Source of the DNA: Bdellovibrionales bacterium
Lineage (GTDB): Bacteria; Bdellovibrionota; Bdellovibrionia; Bdellovibrionales; JAKFYE01
DNA: 61,451 nucleotides
Direction of reading: 5' to 3'
Assembly: GCA_021731045.1 (NCBI GenBank)
Contig: JAKFYE010000011.1
Coordinates: forward strand, 1 to 61,451
Notes under the pieces: model-generated
Told to the model about the DNA's origin: nothing
Database searches by the model: none
What the model saw: only the letters and a program-made list of their open reading frames with translations
Shown here: piece by piece, positions 33,691 through 42,532 of the stretch
Numbering within the stretch: the first letter of the stretch is position 1
How the letters are laid out: every line of letters starts with the position of its first letter
Translations under genes and position numbers: made by a program

Positions 33691-34806
33691 ATGGCAAATA
33701 AAACGCGGGTCATGATTCTATTTGGCGGAAAATCTGCTGAGCATGAGGTTTCAATTTTATCTGCGCGAAATGTCTATCAAGCTTTAGATAAAACCAAGTA
33801 CGATGTCACCCTTGTAGGAATTGACCGAGACGGTCAATGGTACCTCAGTCAAAATGCGAAAGATCTCCTTGATGCTAACCCAACGCAATTGAAGATGGCC
33901 GGTTTTGGATCGCGAGTCACGTTGACTCAAAGTGAAGACCATTCGCAATTAGTTGCAATAAAAAATCAAACGCCCATCAACATTGATGTCTGCTTTCCGG
34001 TTATGCATGGGCCAATGGGCGAAGATGGCACCGTTCAAGGTATGCTGAAACTTTTAAATATTCCTTTTGTGGGCCCGAGCGTTCTTGGCTCTGCTGTCGG
34101 AATGGATAAAGATGTGATGAAGCGACTTTTAAGAGAAGCCGGAATTCCCATTGCAAAATTTAAAACACTTCGTAGTCATGAAAGTTTACCTTCTTTTTCT
34201 GAACTGCAAAAAGAATTGGGAACGCCGATGTTTGTAAAGCCTGCCAATATGGGTTCGTCCGTCGGCGTTTCAAAAATAAAAACTGAAGTCGATTATAAGC
34301 GAGCGGTTGCGGAAGCGTTTAAATACGATACAAAAATTCTTATCGAAGAAGGAATCGACGGACGAGAAATTGAATGTAGTATTTTGGGAAATGAAAATCC
34401 TAAAGCCTCTTTACCGGGCGAAGTCTTAAATAATTCCGAATTTTATTCCTATGAATCTAAATACGTAGATCCTAATGGCGCTTCGACTAAAATTCCGGCA
34501 GATCTACCTAAAGATATTGTCGCCCGCGTTCAACAAATTGCGATCAAAACATTTCAAGTTTTAGAATGTGAAGGTATGGGCCGAGTTGATTGTTTTTTAA
34601 AATCGAACGGTGATGTGTTGATTAACGAGATCAATACGATCCCAGGTTTTACAAAAATCAGTATGTATCCTAAAATGTGGGAAGCTTCGGGAGTGTCGTA
34701 CACCGAATTAATTGATAAACTCATTCAGTTGGCACTAGATCGTCACACTCGTGACTCCAAAATAAAAACCACTCCTGATCTTAAGAGTGGGTCTTTTAAA
34801 GCTTAG
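33691..34806 (+). CDS. ddl: D-alanine--D-alanine ligase
   Basis: ATP-grasp enzyme forming D-Ala-D-Ala for peptidoglycan, cytoplasmic, 371 aa from ATG 33691 (GAGGG six bases upstream); an upstream in-frame GTG at 33670 lacks a site. Recognisable blocks: VMILFGGKSAEHEVSILSA, PVMHGPMGEDGTVQGML, PAFVKPANMGSSVG-type FVKPANMGSSVGVSKI, GREIECSILGN and DVLINEINTIPGFT. The protein ends in a short basic tail. A short inverted repeat with T-run in its last codons (34772-34798) could terminate transcription. Confidence 0.96.
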   Translation: MANKTRVMILFGGKSAEHEVSILSARNVYQALDKTKYDVTLVGIDRDGQWYLSQNAKDLLDANPTQLKMAGFGSRVTLTQSEDHSQLVAIKNQTPINIDVCFPVMHGPMGEDGTVQGMLKLLNIPFVGPSVLGSAVGMDKDVMKRLLREAGIPIAKFKTLRSHESLPSFSELQKELGTPMFVKPANMGSSVGVSKIKTEVDYKRAVAEAFKYDTKILIEEGIDGREIECSILGNENPKASLPGEVLNNSEFYSYESKYVDPNGASTKIPADLPKDIVARVQQIAIKTFQVLECEGMGRVDCFLKSNGDVLINEINTIPGFTKISMYPKMWEASGVSYTELIDKLIQLALDRHTRDSKIKTTPDLKSGSFKA

Positions 34807-34814
34807 AATAAAAT

Positions 34815-35978
34815 TTAAAAACTTTCGGTACCCGTTGGTTCAGTGGGTTTAACGCCGTTGAGTTTGTGGCGAGTGTTACTAATTGTTGTATAAACCACTC
34901 GTCGTGTGCGATTGACGGCGCCGAGAGGCTTGTGTTCTGGCAAAGAATGCCATGGATTGTACGAGAGGTTTTCACAAAACGTCATTTGTGGACCAGAGTT
35001 ACCACCTTTATTGAAAATCTGCTGCGGAATTTCGATCGTTGCGACTTTCTCTAAAGGTGAAATCTCTTCTTTCCATTCAACGGTGGACTGTTCGATGGGA
35101 GTGCTTTTCCAATCATGAAAACGCTGAACGTAAAAATTAAAGCATGCAGGTCCTTTAGATAAAGTTTCGGCCATATTGTATTGTAAAAAATTGTAATTAG
35201 GGTTTTTGTCCATCGTGGTATTGCCTGATGTACAAGGCTTCGCCGAAAATTTAACGGCCACTCGATTCTGATCGGCGCCAAGGCTGTAAGGCACCATGGA
35301 CCAATATTGGCTTAGAAGCGGATTAGGAATGTGAGTGCTATTTACTTTGAGTGCCAACTTGCCATTGTGTATGCCTAATTTAGTTAAAACTCCCACATTT
35401 TGTTTAAACCAATTTGGGCTATGGAATTGTTCAAGCAATTCTAAATACTGATGAGGATCGTCTATAAAAAACATAGGATTGTTGATCATGACAAAATCTT
35501 GCGTTTCGGCATTTTGTTCTTCAACTAGAATTTTCTTACCTTTAACGCCCATTAATTTAATGGCCATACCGCGAGCATCCTTAGAGGCATCGCTCTGAAT
35601 TTCGCTGTTTCCATTTGAAAAACGAATCCACGCGGCATATTTTTTACCAGGAATAAGAGCACCTTTTGCTAATGCGGGATCTAAATTGTTATCGACACTA
35701 AAGCTTGCTTTTACGCATCCGTGTCCTTTTGCGTGTGCGTCTCTCATGCCAGGACGACGGCCTTCGCTATAGCGACGATTAACAAATTTAGAAATTGTAT
35801 CTGCAATCTGTGAAATATCTTGATCTTCATTGGGCCATTTTTGCTCGCCAAGCTGAGTGTCGAGGGCGTAAGGATCGTCTGAAGCAGGAGTGCGCACATT
35901 AGTGGTTGAGGTTGTTTGGCAGGAAAGTACAGACGCCATAACAATTGCATAAGACAATAGATGTAAAAATCTTTGCAT
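34815..35978 (-). CDS. Catalase-fold haem lipoprotein (y4iL-like)
   Basis: 387 aa from ATG 35978 with AAAGGA upstream; begins with a lipobox (SYAIVMASVLSCQTT). The chain follows the catalase core: HAKGHGCVKASFSV (distal His), WIRFSNGNSE, DARGMAIKLMG, TQDFVMINNPMFF and near the C-terminus YNPWHSLPEHKPLGAVNRTR with RRVVYTTISNTRHKLNG carrying the probable axial Tyr. This is the short catalase-related subfamily typified by rhizobial y4iL, often next to lipoxygenases, and perhaps a peroxidase rather than a true catalase. The lipid anchor implies periplasmic action. Confidence 0.85.
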   Translation of the reverse strand: MQRFLHLLSYAIVMASVLSCQTTSTTNVRTPASDDPYALDTQLGEQKWPNEDQDISQIADTISKFVNRRYSEGRRPGMRDAHAKGHGCVKASFSVDNNLDPALAKGALIPGKKYAAWIRFSNGNSEIQSDASKDARGMAIKLMGVKGKKILVEEQNAETQDFVMINNPMFFIDDPHQYLELLEQFHSPNWFKQNVGVLTKLGIHNGKLALKVNSTHIPNPLLSQYWSMVPYSLGADQNRVAVKFSAKPCTSGNTTMDKNPNYNFLQYNMAETLSKGPACFNFYVQRFHDWKSTPIEQSTVEWKEEISPLEKVATIEIPQQIFNKGGNSGPQMTFCENLSYNPWHSLPEHKPLGAVNRTRRVVYTTISNTRHKLNGVKPTEPTGTESF

Positions 35979-36184
35979 AAAAATCCTTTCAATCCTGATC
36001 ACTCTAAAGAACATATATTAATATAATAGGGATGCCTCTCAACTATGTTTTATGTCTTTAGCAGTTGCAAGTTCCAAAAATCAGAACAGAAACTCGAAGT
36101 CATTTGTGGGAAGTTGTTTGGACTTTAGGCTAAGTCTTTGCGACTTCATCTAGTCAGCCGATGGCAATTAAGTAAACTTAATGT

Positions 36185-36913
36185 GTGGGTAAGAAAAAAC
36201 CAAAATCGTCATTTCAAAAAATAAAAATGTGGATCGGCATTGTCGGTATTATCGTCGGCGTTAATTTTGCGTATCAGATCTACAAAAATCCACTTCATGT
36301 TTTAAGTTTTTTTTCTCGCCCGATGAATAAAACACCTAAACAAACGTGGAACGCGTACGGCGATATATTTGAATCTGCCTCCACACGACGGGTGTCTCCC
36401 GCTTTACTGGCCGCATTGGCGCAAGTCGAGAGCCGAGGGAATCCCTTGGCGGCTCCGGAGTGGCGCATGCAATTCTCATCAGACTTAGCTGATATTTATG
36501 CTCCGGCTTCAAGCGCATTTGGAATTATGCAAATCACGCGAGGCACGTTTGATTTAATTTTAAAAACGTGCGGTAAATCTGGTGAGCCCTGTCCTAATCC
36601 CGATTTAGCTACACGCATGCGCACCCGCGACAGTGTAAATCTTATTGCGGGTTTTTTAGTCAGATCGATGGAAGATATTTTGTCTCCAAAAGGTTTGCAA
36701 AAAATTTCAGATGAAAAGTTAACTAAGTTAGCCGCCATTATTCATTTATGCGGCCCCGAAGTCGGAAGACGTCTTGTTCGCTATGCTTACCATGTGAATG
36801 CGCTTCCTAAGTGCGGTTCTCACTGGCCGGCGGTTTACACCAGTCAAGTTTTTGAAATGAAAAACGCTTTTGAACTTATCGCGGCTCGCGAACAGATCTT
36901 AGCTCGTCAATAA
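36185..36913 (+). CDS. Membrane-anchored lytic transglycosylase-like protein
   Basis: 242 aa from a GTG start (an ATG four bases earlier is out of frame). One N-terminal transmembrane segment (MWIGIVGIIVGVNFAY) then an SLT/goose-lysozyme-like domain: SPALLAALAQVESRGNPLA with catalytic Glu, SSAFGIMQITRGTFDLI, and MRTRDSVNLIAGFLVRSM. Expected to cleave peptidoglycan glycan strands in the periplasm. A pair of Cys (KTCGKSGEPC) lies in the middle. Convergent with perM; no operon partner. Confidence 0.85.
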   Translation: MGKKKPKSSFQKIKMWIGIVGIIVGVNFAYQIYKNPLHVLSFFSRPMNKTPKQTWNAYGDIFESASTRRVSPALLAALAQVESRGNPLAAPEWRMQFSSDLADIYAPASSAFGIMQITRGTFDLILKTCGKSGEPCPNPDLATRMRTRDSVNLIAGFLVRSMEDILSPKGLQKISDEKLTKLAAIIHLCGPEVGRRLVRYAYHVNALPKCGSHWPAVYTSQVFEMKNAFELIAAREQILARQ

Positions 36914-38143
36914 TTACATGAGGCGGTAGTCGCGAAGACCCGTGTAGATTGTTTCGAGACAAACTTTAACAGTTACGACGGTCGGAATAGCTAAAAGAAT
37001 TCCGAAGACTCCAAACGCCATTCCGCTCGCGGCGACGGTTAAAATAATTCCGAGCGGGTGAAGATTCACCGCACGGCCGACAAGGAGCGGTTGAAAAATC
37101 GCATTATCGAGTAAGTGTGAAATGCCAATAGAAATACAAACACCTAAAATAAGATGATCTTTTGTGAGAAACGGAATAAGAGGTGTTGCATGATCAAGCA
37201 TGATCACATACACAATTCCTACGATAAGAGCCACTATCATACCTAAAAACGGAATCGCATTGAGCACGCCTGCAACTACGCCTATCGAAATCGCGCCGGT
37301 AATATCAACACCAAAAATAATTAAACCTATCGTAACCACGAGTCCGACGGCACCACATTCTAGGGCGGTTCCTCGTAAATAGTGCCCAAGAGCTTTATCA
37401 ACCCGTTCTAAAACCGTGAGGGCTAATTCAAAATAGGCATTTGGTACAAATCCGAGAAAAAATCGTAAGAGGCTTCCGTCATCGATTAAAAGAAAAAAGA
37501 AAACTAAAGGCAGCAAGAGCCAAGTCGCTAATTTAGAAACTCCAAAATGCGGCATTCGACTTTCAAATTTTAAGTTATCTGCGTCATTGGATAGCCATCG
37601 ATTGCTTGTGGCATTTTTATCTAACATCTCTAGTAATTTTTTAGAACTTTCGTTGTCGCGTGATTTTAATACCAATTGAACGTTTTCACTATCGCTCGTC
37701 GTGGGGCTTAAAATACCATTGATCACTCTCATCATCGTGTCGATTTCGCTATGAAGATATTTGTAAACAAAAGATCCTTCGCTATTCTCCTCTGAGATTC
37801 CTAAAAAACTATTAGCGTTTTGGTTTAGCTGGTATTGAATGCGAATTTGTTTTTCAACACGGTCGCTACCTTTTGGTAAAGCGCGTTCGATTAATTTAAA
37901 GCTGATTATAATAAAAGCAAATAATCCAACAACGATAGACATGACGGCTACGGAACGTGGAATGCCTTTAAGTCGTGCCGTGTAAACAAGGGGTTTGAAT
38001 ATATAAGCCAAAACAAAAGCTACGAAGATAGGGAGCAGTAAATCTCGAGCCAAGAAAACAAATACGAAGGCGACGGCGAGAATAATGATGCCGATCAAAC
38101 CCCTCAGTAAATTGCGTCGAAAGGATTTGACCGAATCAACCAT
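36914..38143 (-). CDS. AI-2E/PerM family membrane permease
   Basis: 409 aa with about eight transmembrane helices: two N-terminal (RGLIGIIILAVAFVFVFL; LLLPIFVAFVLAYIF), a third, then a soluble loop of about 100 residues, and a C-terminal membrane bundle with SIGVVAGVLNAIPFLGMIVALIVG and LDNAIFQPLLVGRAVNLHPL, the family signature. Members export small molecules such as AI-2 or act in ion transport; the substrate is not predictable. Its ATG overlaps the stop of the cyclic-nucleotide-binding gene by eight bases, suggesting that the two proteins function together. Confidence 0.92.
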   Translation of the reverse strand: MVDSVKSFRRNLLRGLIGIIILAVAFVFVFLARDLLLPIFVAFVLAYIFKPLVYTARLKGIPRSVAVMSIVVGLFAFIIISFKLIERALPKGSDRVEKQIRIQYQLNQNANSFLGISEENSEGSFVYKYLHSEIDTMMRVINGILSPTTSDSENVQLVLKSRDNESSKKLLEMLDKNATSNRWLSNDADNLKFESRMPHFGVSKLATWLLLPLVFFFLLIDDGSLLRFFLGFVPNAYFELALTVLERVDKALGHYLRGTALECGAVGLVVTIGLIIFGVDITGAISIGVVAGVLNAIPFLGMIVALIVGIVYVIMLDHATPLIPFLTKDHLILGVCISIGISHLLDNAIFQPLLVGRAVNLHPLGIILTVAASGMAFGVFGILLAIPTVVTVKVCLETIYTGLRDYRLM

Positions 38144-38681
38144 TTGAAACGGCCTTTAATTCCACTTGTTGTTCTTTTTGAATGCGTTCAATTGTTGAAA
38201 CTAATCGCGCACCGGTAATGCGTGCAACACTGCGATAAACCGGAGCGGCCACGAGCGGCCTTTCTTTCAACATGCTTTCGAGTTCGGCACGCGCAAGGCC
38301 TAATACGGTTGTTTCTCCGATGGCACGAGCTGTGGCGGAGCGGGGAGCATCATCGAGCAACGCGAGTTCTCCAAAAAATGAGCGTTCGGTGAGTTCGGCT
38401 AGTTTTTTTACTGTTCCATTTTGTGAAGGAACTTCGATTGAAACTTTTCCTTTAAACACGAAGTAGAGAACTGCGCCTGGCTGTCCAATTTCAAAGATAG
38501 GTTCGTCATCTTTGAATACGCGTTCGTGCAAAAAATCGTGAACAAGATCGAGTTCAAATTGACTGAAATCTTGAAAGAACGCGGTCTCTTTCAAAAAACT
38601 AAGACGAGCTTGGTTTTTTTGAATTGTTTTAGGAAAGATCGACTGCCACAGAAAACTGCGCCAATTAGTAGTATTTGCCAT
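38136..38681 (-). CDS. Cyclic nucleotide-binding domain protein
   Basis: 181 aa consisting of one cNMP-binding (CAP_ED) jelly roll: FQLDLVHDFLHERVFKDDEPIFEIGQPGAVLYFVFKG and the phosphate-binding cassette RSFFGELALLDDAPRSATARA, which retains the E and R that hold the cyclic nucleotide. No DNA-binding domain follows; the C-terminus is a helix (SVARITGARLVSTIERIQKEQQ). Overlapping the PerM gene, so it may tune that permease in response to cAMP or a similar messenger. A PilZ protein gene is upstream on the same strand. Confidence 0.9.
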   Translation of the reverse strand: MANTTNWRSFLWQSIFPKTIQKNQARLSFLKETAFFQDFSQFELDLVHDFLHERVFKDDEPIFEIGQPGAVLYFVFKGKVSIEVPSQNGTVKKLAELTERSFFGELALLDDAPRSATARAIGETTVLGLARAELESMLKERPLVAAPVYRSVARITGARLVSTIERIQKEQQVELKAVSNG

Positions 38682-38742
38682 GTTTAATTATCGGCAAAAA
38701 AAGTTCGACCCTTGGCTGGACCTTAGTCTATTTTAAGAGGTT

Positions 38743-39543
38743 CTATTTAGGAAAAATTCCCTGACCTGTTCGCAAAAGATCATGAAACCAAAACCTAAAA
38801 CTTTCGAGTGTTGTCATCTCGCTTCCTCGAAGTGGAATTTTGTTCTTTTTGAGTTCTTTGATGAGCTTTTTCATTTCGAACTGTGTGGTGACAGAATTAC
38901 TAAACAAAAGTCCGTATCCATTTTTTTGAGCATGGACGATTTGAGATTTAATCTCGTACTGTTTGCCATAAGCTTGAAAGCGAAGTGTAACGTTATCGTT
39001 TGAGTCGAGCTTTTCTGTGGATTCAATATAAGCCCCAGTAGAGGAGATATTCAAAATTTTTGATTTTATCATAAGTGGCGGCAAGTTTTCTTGAGCAAAT
39101 TTAATATGAACATCGGCGGGATACTCAATAAGAAATCGGGGGCTATGCTGCCACCAGCGAATACGCTTGTTGATGTAAATACGTTTTACGGCGGGGCTTA
39201 AAAAATAAAGTATAACGACAAAGTTCACCAATTCCATAAAAAGAAAAAGAAAAATATCTATGCGATGTGGATATAAAATTCTTTGATAAAAAGTAAAAAC
39301 TGTGGCGAGCACCATAAAACCAAGAAATAAATAATAGCTCCACATGCGAAATGTTAAGAGCGAGATACCTGCAAAAAAAGGAATCGCCCATATGAAAAGT
39401 GTCATGGGGCCATAGTGCGATTGGTGATCAAAATAAGCTCCAAGCGTCATGCCTAGGAGGCGTGCGCTCATAATAAAATTGATGGCGGGAGCAATAATAT
39501 GAAAGAGCGCAATAACTACAATTGGCCATGGTCGGTGTGTCAT
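38743..39543 (-). CDS. Multi-pass membrane protein with C-terminal PilZ domain
   Basis: 266 aa. Four hydrophobic helices in the first 130 residues, then a cytoplasmic PilZ-like domain: RIRWWQHSPRFLIEYPADV, KILNISSTGAYIES (N-x-S-x-x-G motif) and IVHAQKNGYGLLFSN. PilZ domains bind cyclic di-GMP; the RxxxR part is less clear. Start ATG has AAGGAT upstream. Clustered with a cyclic-nucleotide-binding protein and PerM, hinting at membrane functions under second-messenger control. Confidence 0.85.
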   Translation of the reverse strand: MTHRPWPIVVIALFHIIAPAINFIMSARLLGMTLGAYFDHQSHYGPMTLFIWAIPFFAGISLLTFRMWSYYLFLGFMVLATVFTFYQRILYPHRIDIFLFLFMELVNFVVILYFLSPAVKRIYINKRIRWWQHSPRFLIEYPADVHIKFAQENLPPLMIKSKILNISSTGAYIESTEKLDSNDNVTLRFQAYGKQYEIKSQIVHAQKNGYGLLFSNSVTTQFEMKKLIKELKKNKIPLRGSEMTTLESFRFWFHDLLRTGQGIFPK

Positions 39544-39621
39544 AAAATATCCTTACAGTAATCCTAGAGCGAGTCGTGACTTTTTGTAAAGAACTACGTA
39601 CTATATTTACGAGGTATTTAT

Positions 39622-40689
39622 ATGCCGGAACCAATGCAAAAACTCAGTTCGTCTTTCCAGCGCGCCATTTCGAAATCCATATATGGCTATTCTTGGCTAA
39701 GATCGGCTATGTATTTTGCAGAAGGTTTACCAATCGTGCTCGTACAAAAAGCATTTCGCGCTCATGATGCGGAATTACCCAAGCTTCGAAGACAGCAGTT
39801 CATGCAATTAGATCATTATATGCGACGACTTTTCAGGGACGACGCCAGTTTTTTTGAAAACGGAGTTTATCCTAAAGCGCTTTTAGTGCCTGAAAAACCG
39901 TTCCAACATCTTAAGCGTTACAAATCTATCTTAACAGATAGTATCGGCGTGGGCTTTCGACGGAATTCTAAAAAACACACCCAACTACCTAAAGATAAAG
40001 GCGTCTCCCAATCCGATTACCCAGACTATTATCTCAGAAATTTTCATTTTCAGACGGATGGGTATTTAAGTAAAAAATCAGCTCGGCTTTATGGTCATCA
40101 GGTAGAAATTTTGTTTAAAGGGACTGCATCTGCGATGAGACGCCTTGTTCTACGAAGACTAGATAAACTTAAAATACAACCTCGCACGATTTTAGATTTA
40201 GCCTGTGGCGAAGGAAGTTCCACCCGTATTTTAGCTTCAAAATTTACGAAGTCCCGCATTACGGCTTTAGATTTGAGTCCTCATTATCTGAGCCATGCGC
40301 GTGAACAGCTCGCGGATTTTACAAATATTGATTTTGTTCAGGGGCGTGCGGAGGAGTTAGTTTTTAAAGAGCGCTCTTTTGATCTGGTATCGTCCACATT
40401 TTTATTTCATGAGATTCCCTATGAAGTCAGAAAGCAAATTCTTCAAGAGGCTTACCGGGTTTTAAAGCCCGGTGGCGTATTTGCAATTTTGGATTCGATA
40501 CAAATCGGAGATAATCAAGAATTAGATTGGGCGATTACACAATTTCCCGTCGATTTTCATGAGCCGTTTTTCACTAATTATATTAAACACCCTATGGAAG
40601 ATCTTTTGCGTGAGTGTGGATTTGAAATTCAAGAACGCGAAATTGGTTTTTTTACCAAAGCACTATTTGTCACAAAGAGAGATATCTAG
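39622..40689 (+). CDS. Class I SAM-dependent methyltransferase
   Basis: 355 aa with an N-terminal helical region of about 170 residues and a C-terminal Rossmann methyltransferase: motif I TILDLACGEGSSTRILA, acidic residue in ITALDLSPHYLSHARE, motif IV-like FDLVSSTFLFHEIP and VLKPGGVFAILDSIQ. Looks like the UbiE/Coq5-type group with FHEIP as in ubiquinone or lipid methyltransferases, but the large N-terminal part is not familiar, so the substrate is open. GAGG lies upstream of the ATG. Monocistronic. Confidence 0.88.
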   Translation: MPEPMQKLSSSFQRAISKSIYGYSWLRSAMYFAEGLPIVLVQKAFRAHDAELPKLRRQQFMQLDHYMRRLFRDDASFFENGVYPKALLVPEKPFQHLKRYKSILTDSIGVGFRRNSKKHTQLPKDKGVSQSDYPDYYLRNFHFQTDGYLSKKSARLYGHQVEILFKGTASAMRRLVLRRLDKLKIQPRTILDLACGEGSSTRILASKFTKSRITALDLSPHYLSHAREQLADFTNIDFVQGRAEELVFKERSFDLVSSTFLFHEIPYEVRKQILQEAYRVLKPGGVFAILDSIQIGDNQELDWAITQFPVDFHEPFFTNYIKHPMEDLLRECGFEIQEREIGFFTKALFVTKRDI

Positions 40690-40777
40690 ACCTATATGAT
40701 CGATATTTGATTTGCGTATAGCCTAGGTCCGCTTGCTAATTTAGACTAAATTTGATTCAATCAAAGTAGAGGTAATT

Positions 40778-41557
40778 ATGAAGATGAGTATCGTTGGCGT
40801 CATAAGCGTTATTTGTAGTTTAGCAGTTATCAGTTGTACGCATAGTGCGCGTAAGCCTGCTGATGCCGCAGCGGTGGCGTGTCCCGCAGGTCAAGTTTTT
40901 TACGTAGATCGTTGCTTTGAACCCAACTATGAAAACTTATTTGCTATTTTGAGAAGTATTTTAATTGACGGGCATCAGCGCCACACGTCAGGACAAATTT
41001 ACGACAAGACTCAGGAGTTAGTAACTGCGGGATTAAATCCGGATCAGGTTTTAAGCTGCAAAATGCCACTTCTTCATTTTACTATTTTACATCTTCAGAG
41101 ACCTGAAGGCGGCAATTACTCTCCCATTTTTAGTTCTCCTGAAGCCGCAGTCGCCCTAATTAGAAATTCAACAAACGTGAATGTGCGAGATATGGCTGGG
41201 CGCACACCGTTACACGTTGCCGTTTTTCGTGGGGATGTAGCGACGGCTCAGGCCCTTTTAGAAAAGGGTGCCGATATCAACGCTCCATGGTGTCCTCCAG
41301 GAGCAAAAAAAGGATCATTTGCTTATACAGCGTATGATTTAGCGAAACGCGCGCGGCCGTTTGATTATTACAAGTCGGCAAATTCAAAAGAAAACGCCGA
41401 GTTATTAAGAGACGCAACACCTGTAGCGGGTGCTTCGGCAAAAGATTTAAATTTAACTTGCCCCGCTGTTCCTGAGCTTACTGATAAGCAGCGGGATTTA
41501 GCTAAATGTAAGGATGTGCTGAGGGAGTTTGAGTTGGATAGAGTCGCAAGGCCGTAA
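40778..41557 (+). CDS. Ankyrin-repeat lipoprotein
   Basis: 259 aa. Lipoprotein signal (VICSLAVISCTHS), then VACPAGQVFYVDRCFEP, and two to three ankyrin repeats: NVRDMAGRTPLHVAVFRGDVATAQALLEKGADINAPW is the best one, with a degenerate preceding repeat (KMPLLHFTILHLQ). Periplasmic or outer membrane-anchored protein-interaction module. Six Cys suggest disulphides. AGAGGT precedes the start. Target unknown. Convergent with a lytic transglycosylase gene 6 bp away. Confidence 0.85.
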   Translation: MKMSIVGVISVICSLAVISCTHSARKPADAAAVACPAGQVFYVDRCFEPNYENLFAILRSILIDGHQRHTSGQIYDKTQELVTAGLNPDQVLSCKMPLLHFTILHLQRPEGGNYSPIFSSPEAAVALIRNSTNVNVRDMAGRTPLHVAVFRGDVATAQALLEKGADINAPWCPPGAKKGSFAYTAYDLAKRARPFDYYKSANSKENAELLRDATPVAGASAKDLNLTCPAVPELTDKQRDLAKCKDVLREFELDRVARP

Positions 41558-41563
41558 CCTCGC

Positions 41564-42262
41564 TTAGTTTTTTGCAAACTTAACCGGAAACGGCTCTTTC
41601 ATTAAACTGATCTCAAGAGTTTCAATAAGATCCATATAGTTTTTCATAACTTTCATTGCATAATCTTTTGGCTTTTTGTTGTTTCTAAGAAGCTTGTAAA
41701 CATTAGCCGCACCCATGTTGTAAGCTGCGATGTAGAGTCGTGAATCTTTAGCAAATTTGCTACGGAGTTGGCTAAAAAAGGCGGCGCCCAATTTAATGTT
41801 AATAATGGGATCTCTTAAATCGATAGATTTTAGACCCACATCTTTATTTAACCATTCTGCAGTCGTAGGCTTAATTTGCATAAGACCGATTTCTTTAAAT
41901 GAACCAACCATTTCAGGGTCAAAATAACTTTCATGTTTAATAACGGCGATTAAAAAAAGCGGATCCATTTCGTACTTGTTAGCTTGTTCAATGATCGTTT
42001 TTGAGATTTTGCTAGCTTGAGATTTATGAGCCTCAGGTAAAGACTTTCGGGTTTCTTCAAAAACGATCTGTGCGATAGCATGATTAACTTCGCTTTCATC
42101 TTCAGTGTGAACTGAGGCAATCGCACGTTTAGCGCCGATCAATTCTTTTTGATGAATATGAATGGCCGCGACATTGACCGAAGGTAATTTCTTAGCTTCA
42201 GCAAGTCCGATTGGTAGGCCTACGATAAGAGCTAATATGTATTTTATGTTTCTCGTTTTCAT
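41564..42262 (-). CDS. Secreted lytic transglycosylase (SLT domain)
   Basis: 232 aa with signal peptide (IKYILALIVGLPIGLAEA) and a C-terminal SLT domain: LFLIAVIKHESYFDPEMVG (catalytic Glu in HES), KEIGLMQIKPTTAEWL and LYIAAYNMGAANVYKLL. Classic MltE/Slt-like core acting on peptidoglycan in the periplasm. The N-terminal 80 residues are of unknown role. Second transglycosylase of the window; predators need wall-modifying enzymes but housekeeping roles are equally plausible. Confidence 0.92.
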   Translation of the reverse strand: MKTRNIKYILALIVGLPIGLAEAKKLPSVNVAAIHIHQKELIGAKRAIASVHTEDESEVNHAIAQIVFEETRKSLPEAHKSQASKISKTIIEQANKYEMDPLFLIAVIKHESYFDPEMVGSFKEIGLMQIKPTTAEWLNKDVGLKSIDLRDPIINIKLGAAFFSQLRSKFAKDSRLYIAAYNMGAANVYKLLRNNKKPKDYAMKVMKNYMDLIETLEISLMKEPFPVKFAKN

Positions 42263-42532
42263 ACATTGTAATAGAGCAACAGTGGGGCCACCTAGTACCT
42301 AAATAGTTGATTTCTCGGATTGAAACACCCGAAACCATGCAGTGCTATTTAACAAGTTTAGAATCCATACAGGTGTCGAACTTTTTGAATGCGTGATAGT
42401 TGCGGAGCTATTTCAATATGAGGCTATCAATATGAGACACTTAAAAAACGATTGGCGTATATATAAGGACATTGCGCTCAACTCCCCAGGCCTTTCGTCC
42501 GATAAGTCTATATCAAGGGGATTCATCTGAAC

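Noticed and set aside
42342..42530. 62-codon plus-strand frame upstream of the protease-PilZ gene
   Set aside because: No ribosome-binding site, no family resemblance, overlaps the probable promoter/leader of the 42533 gene.
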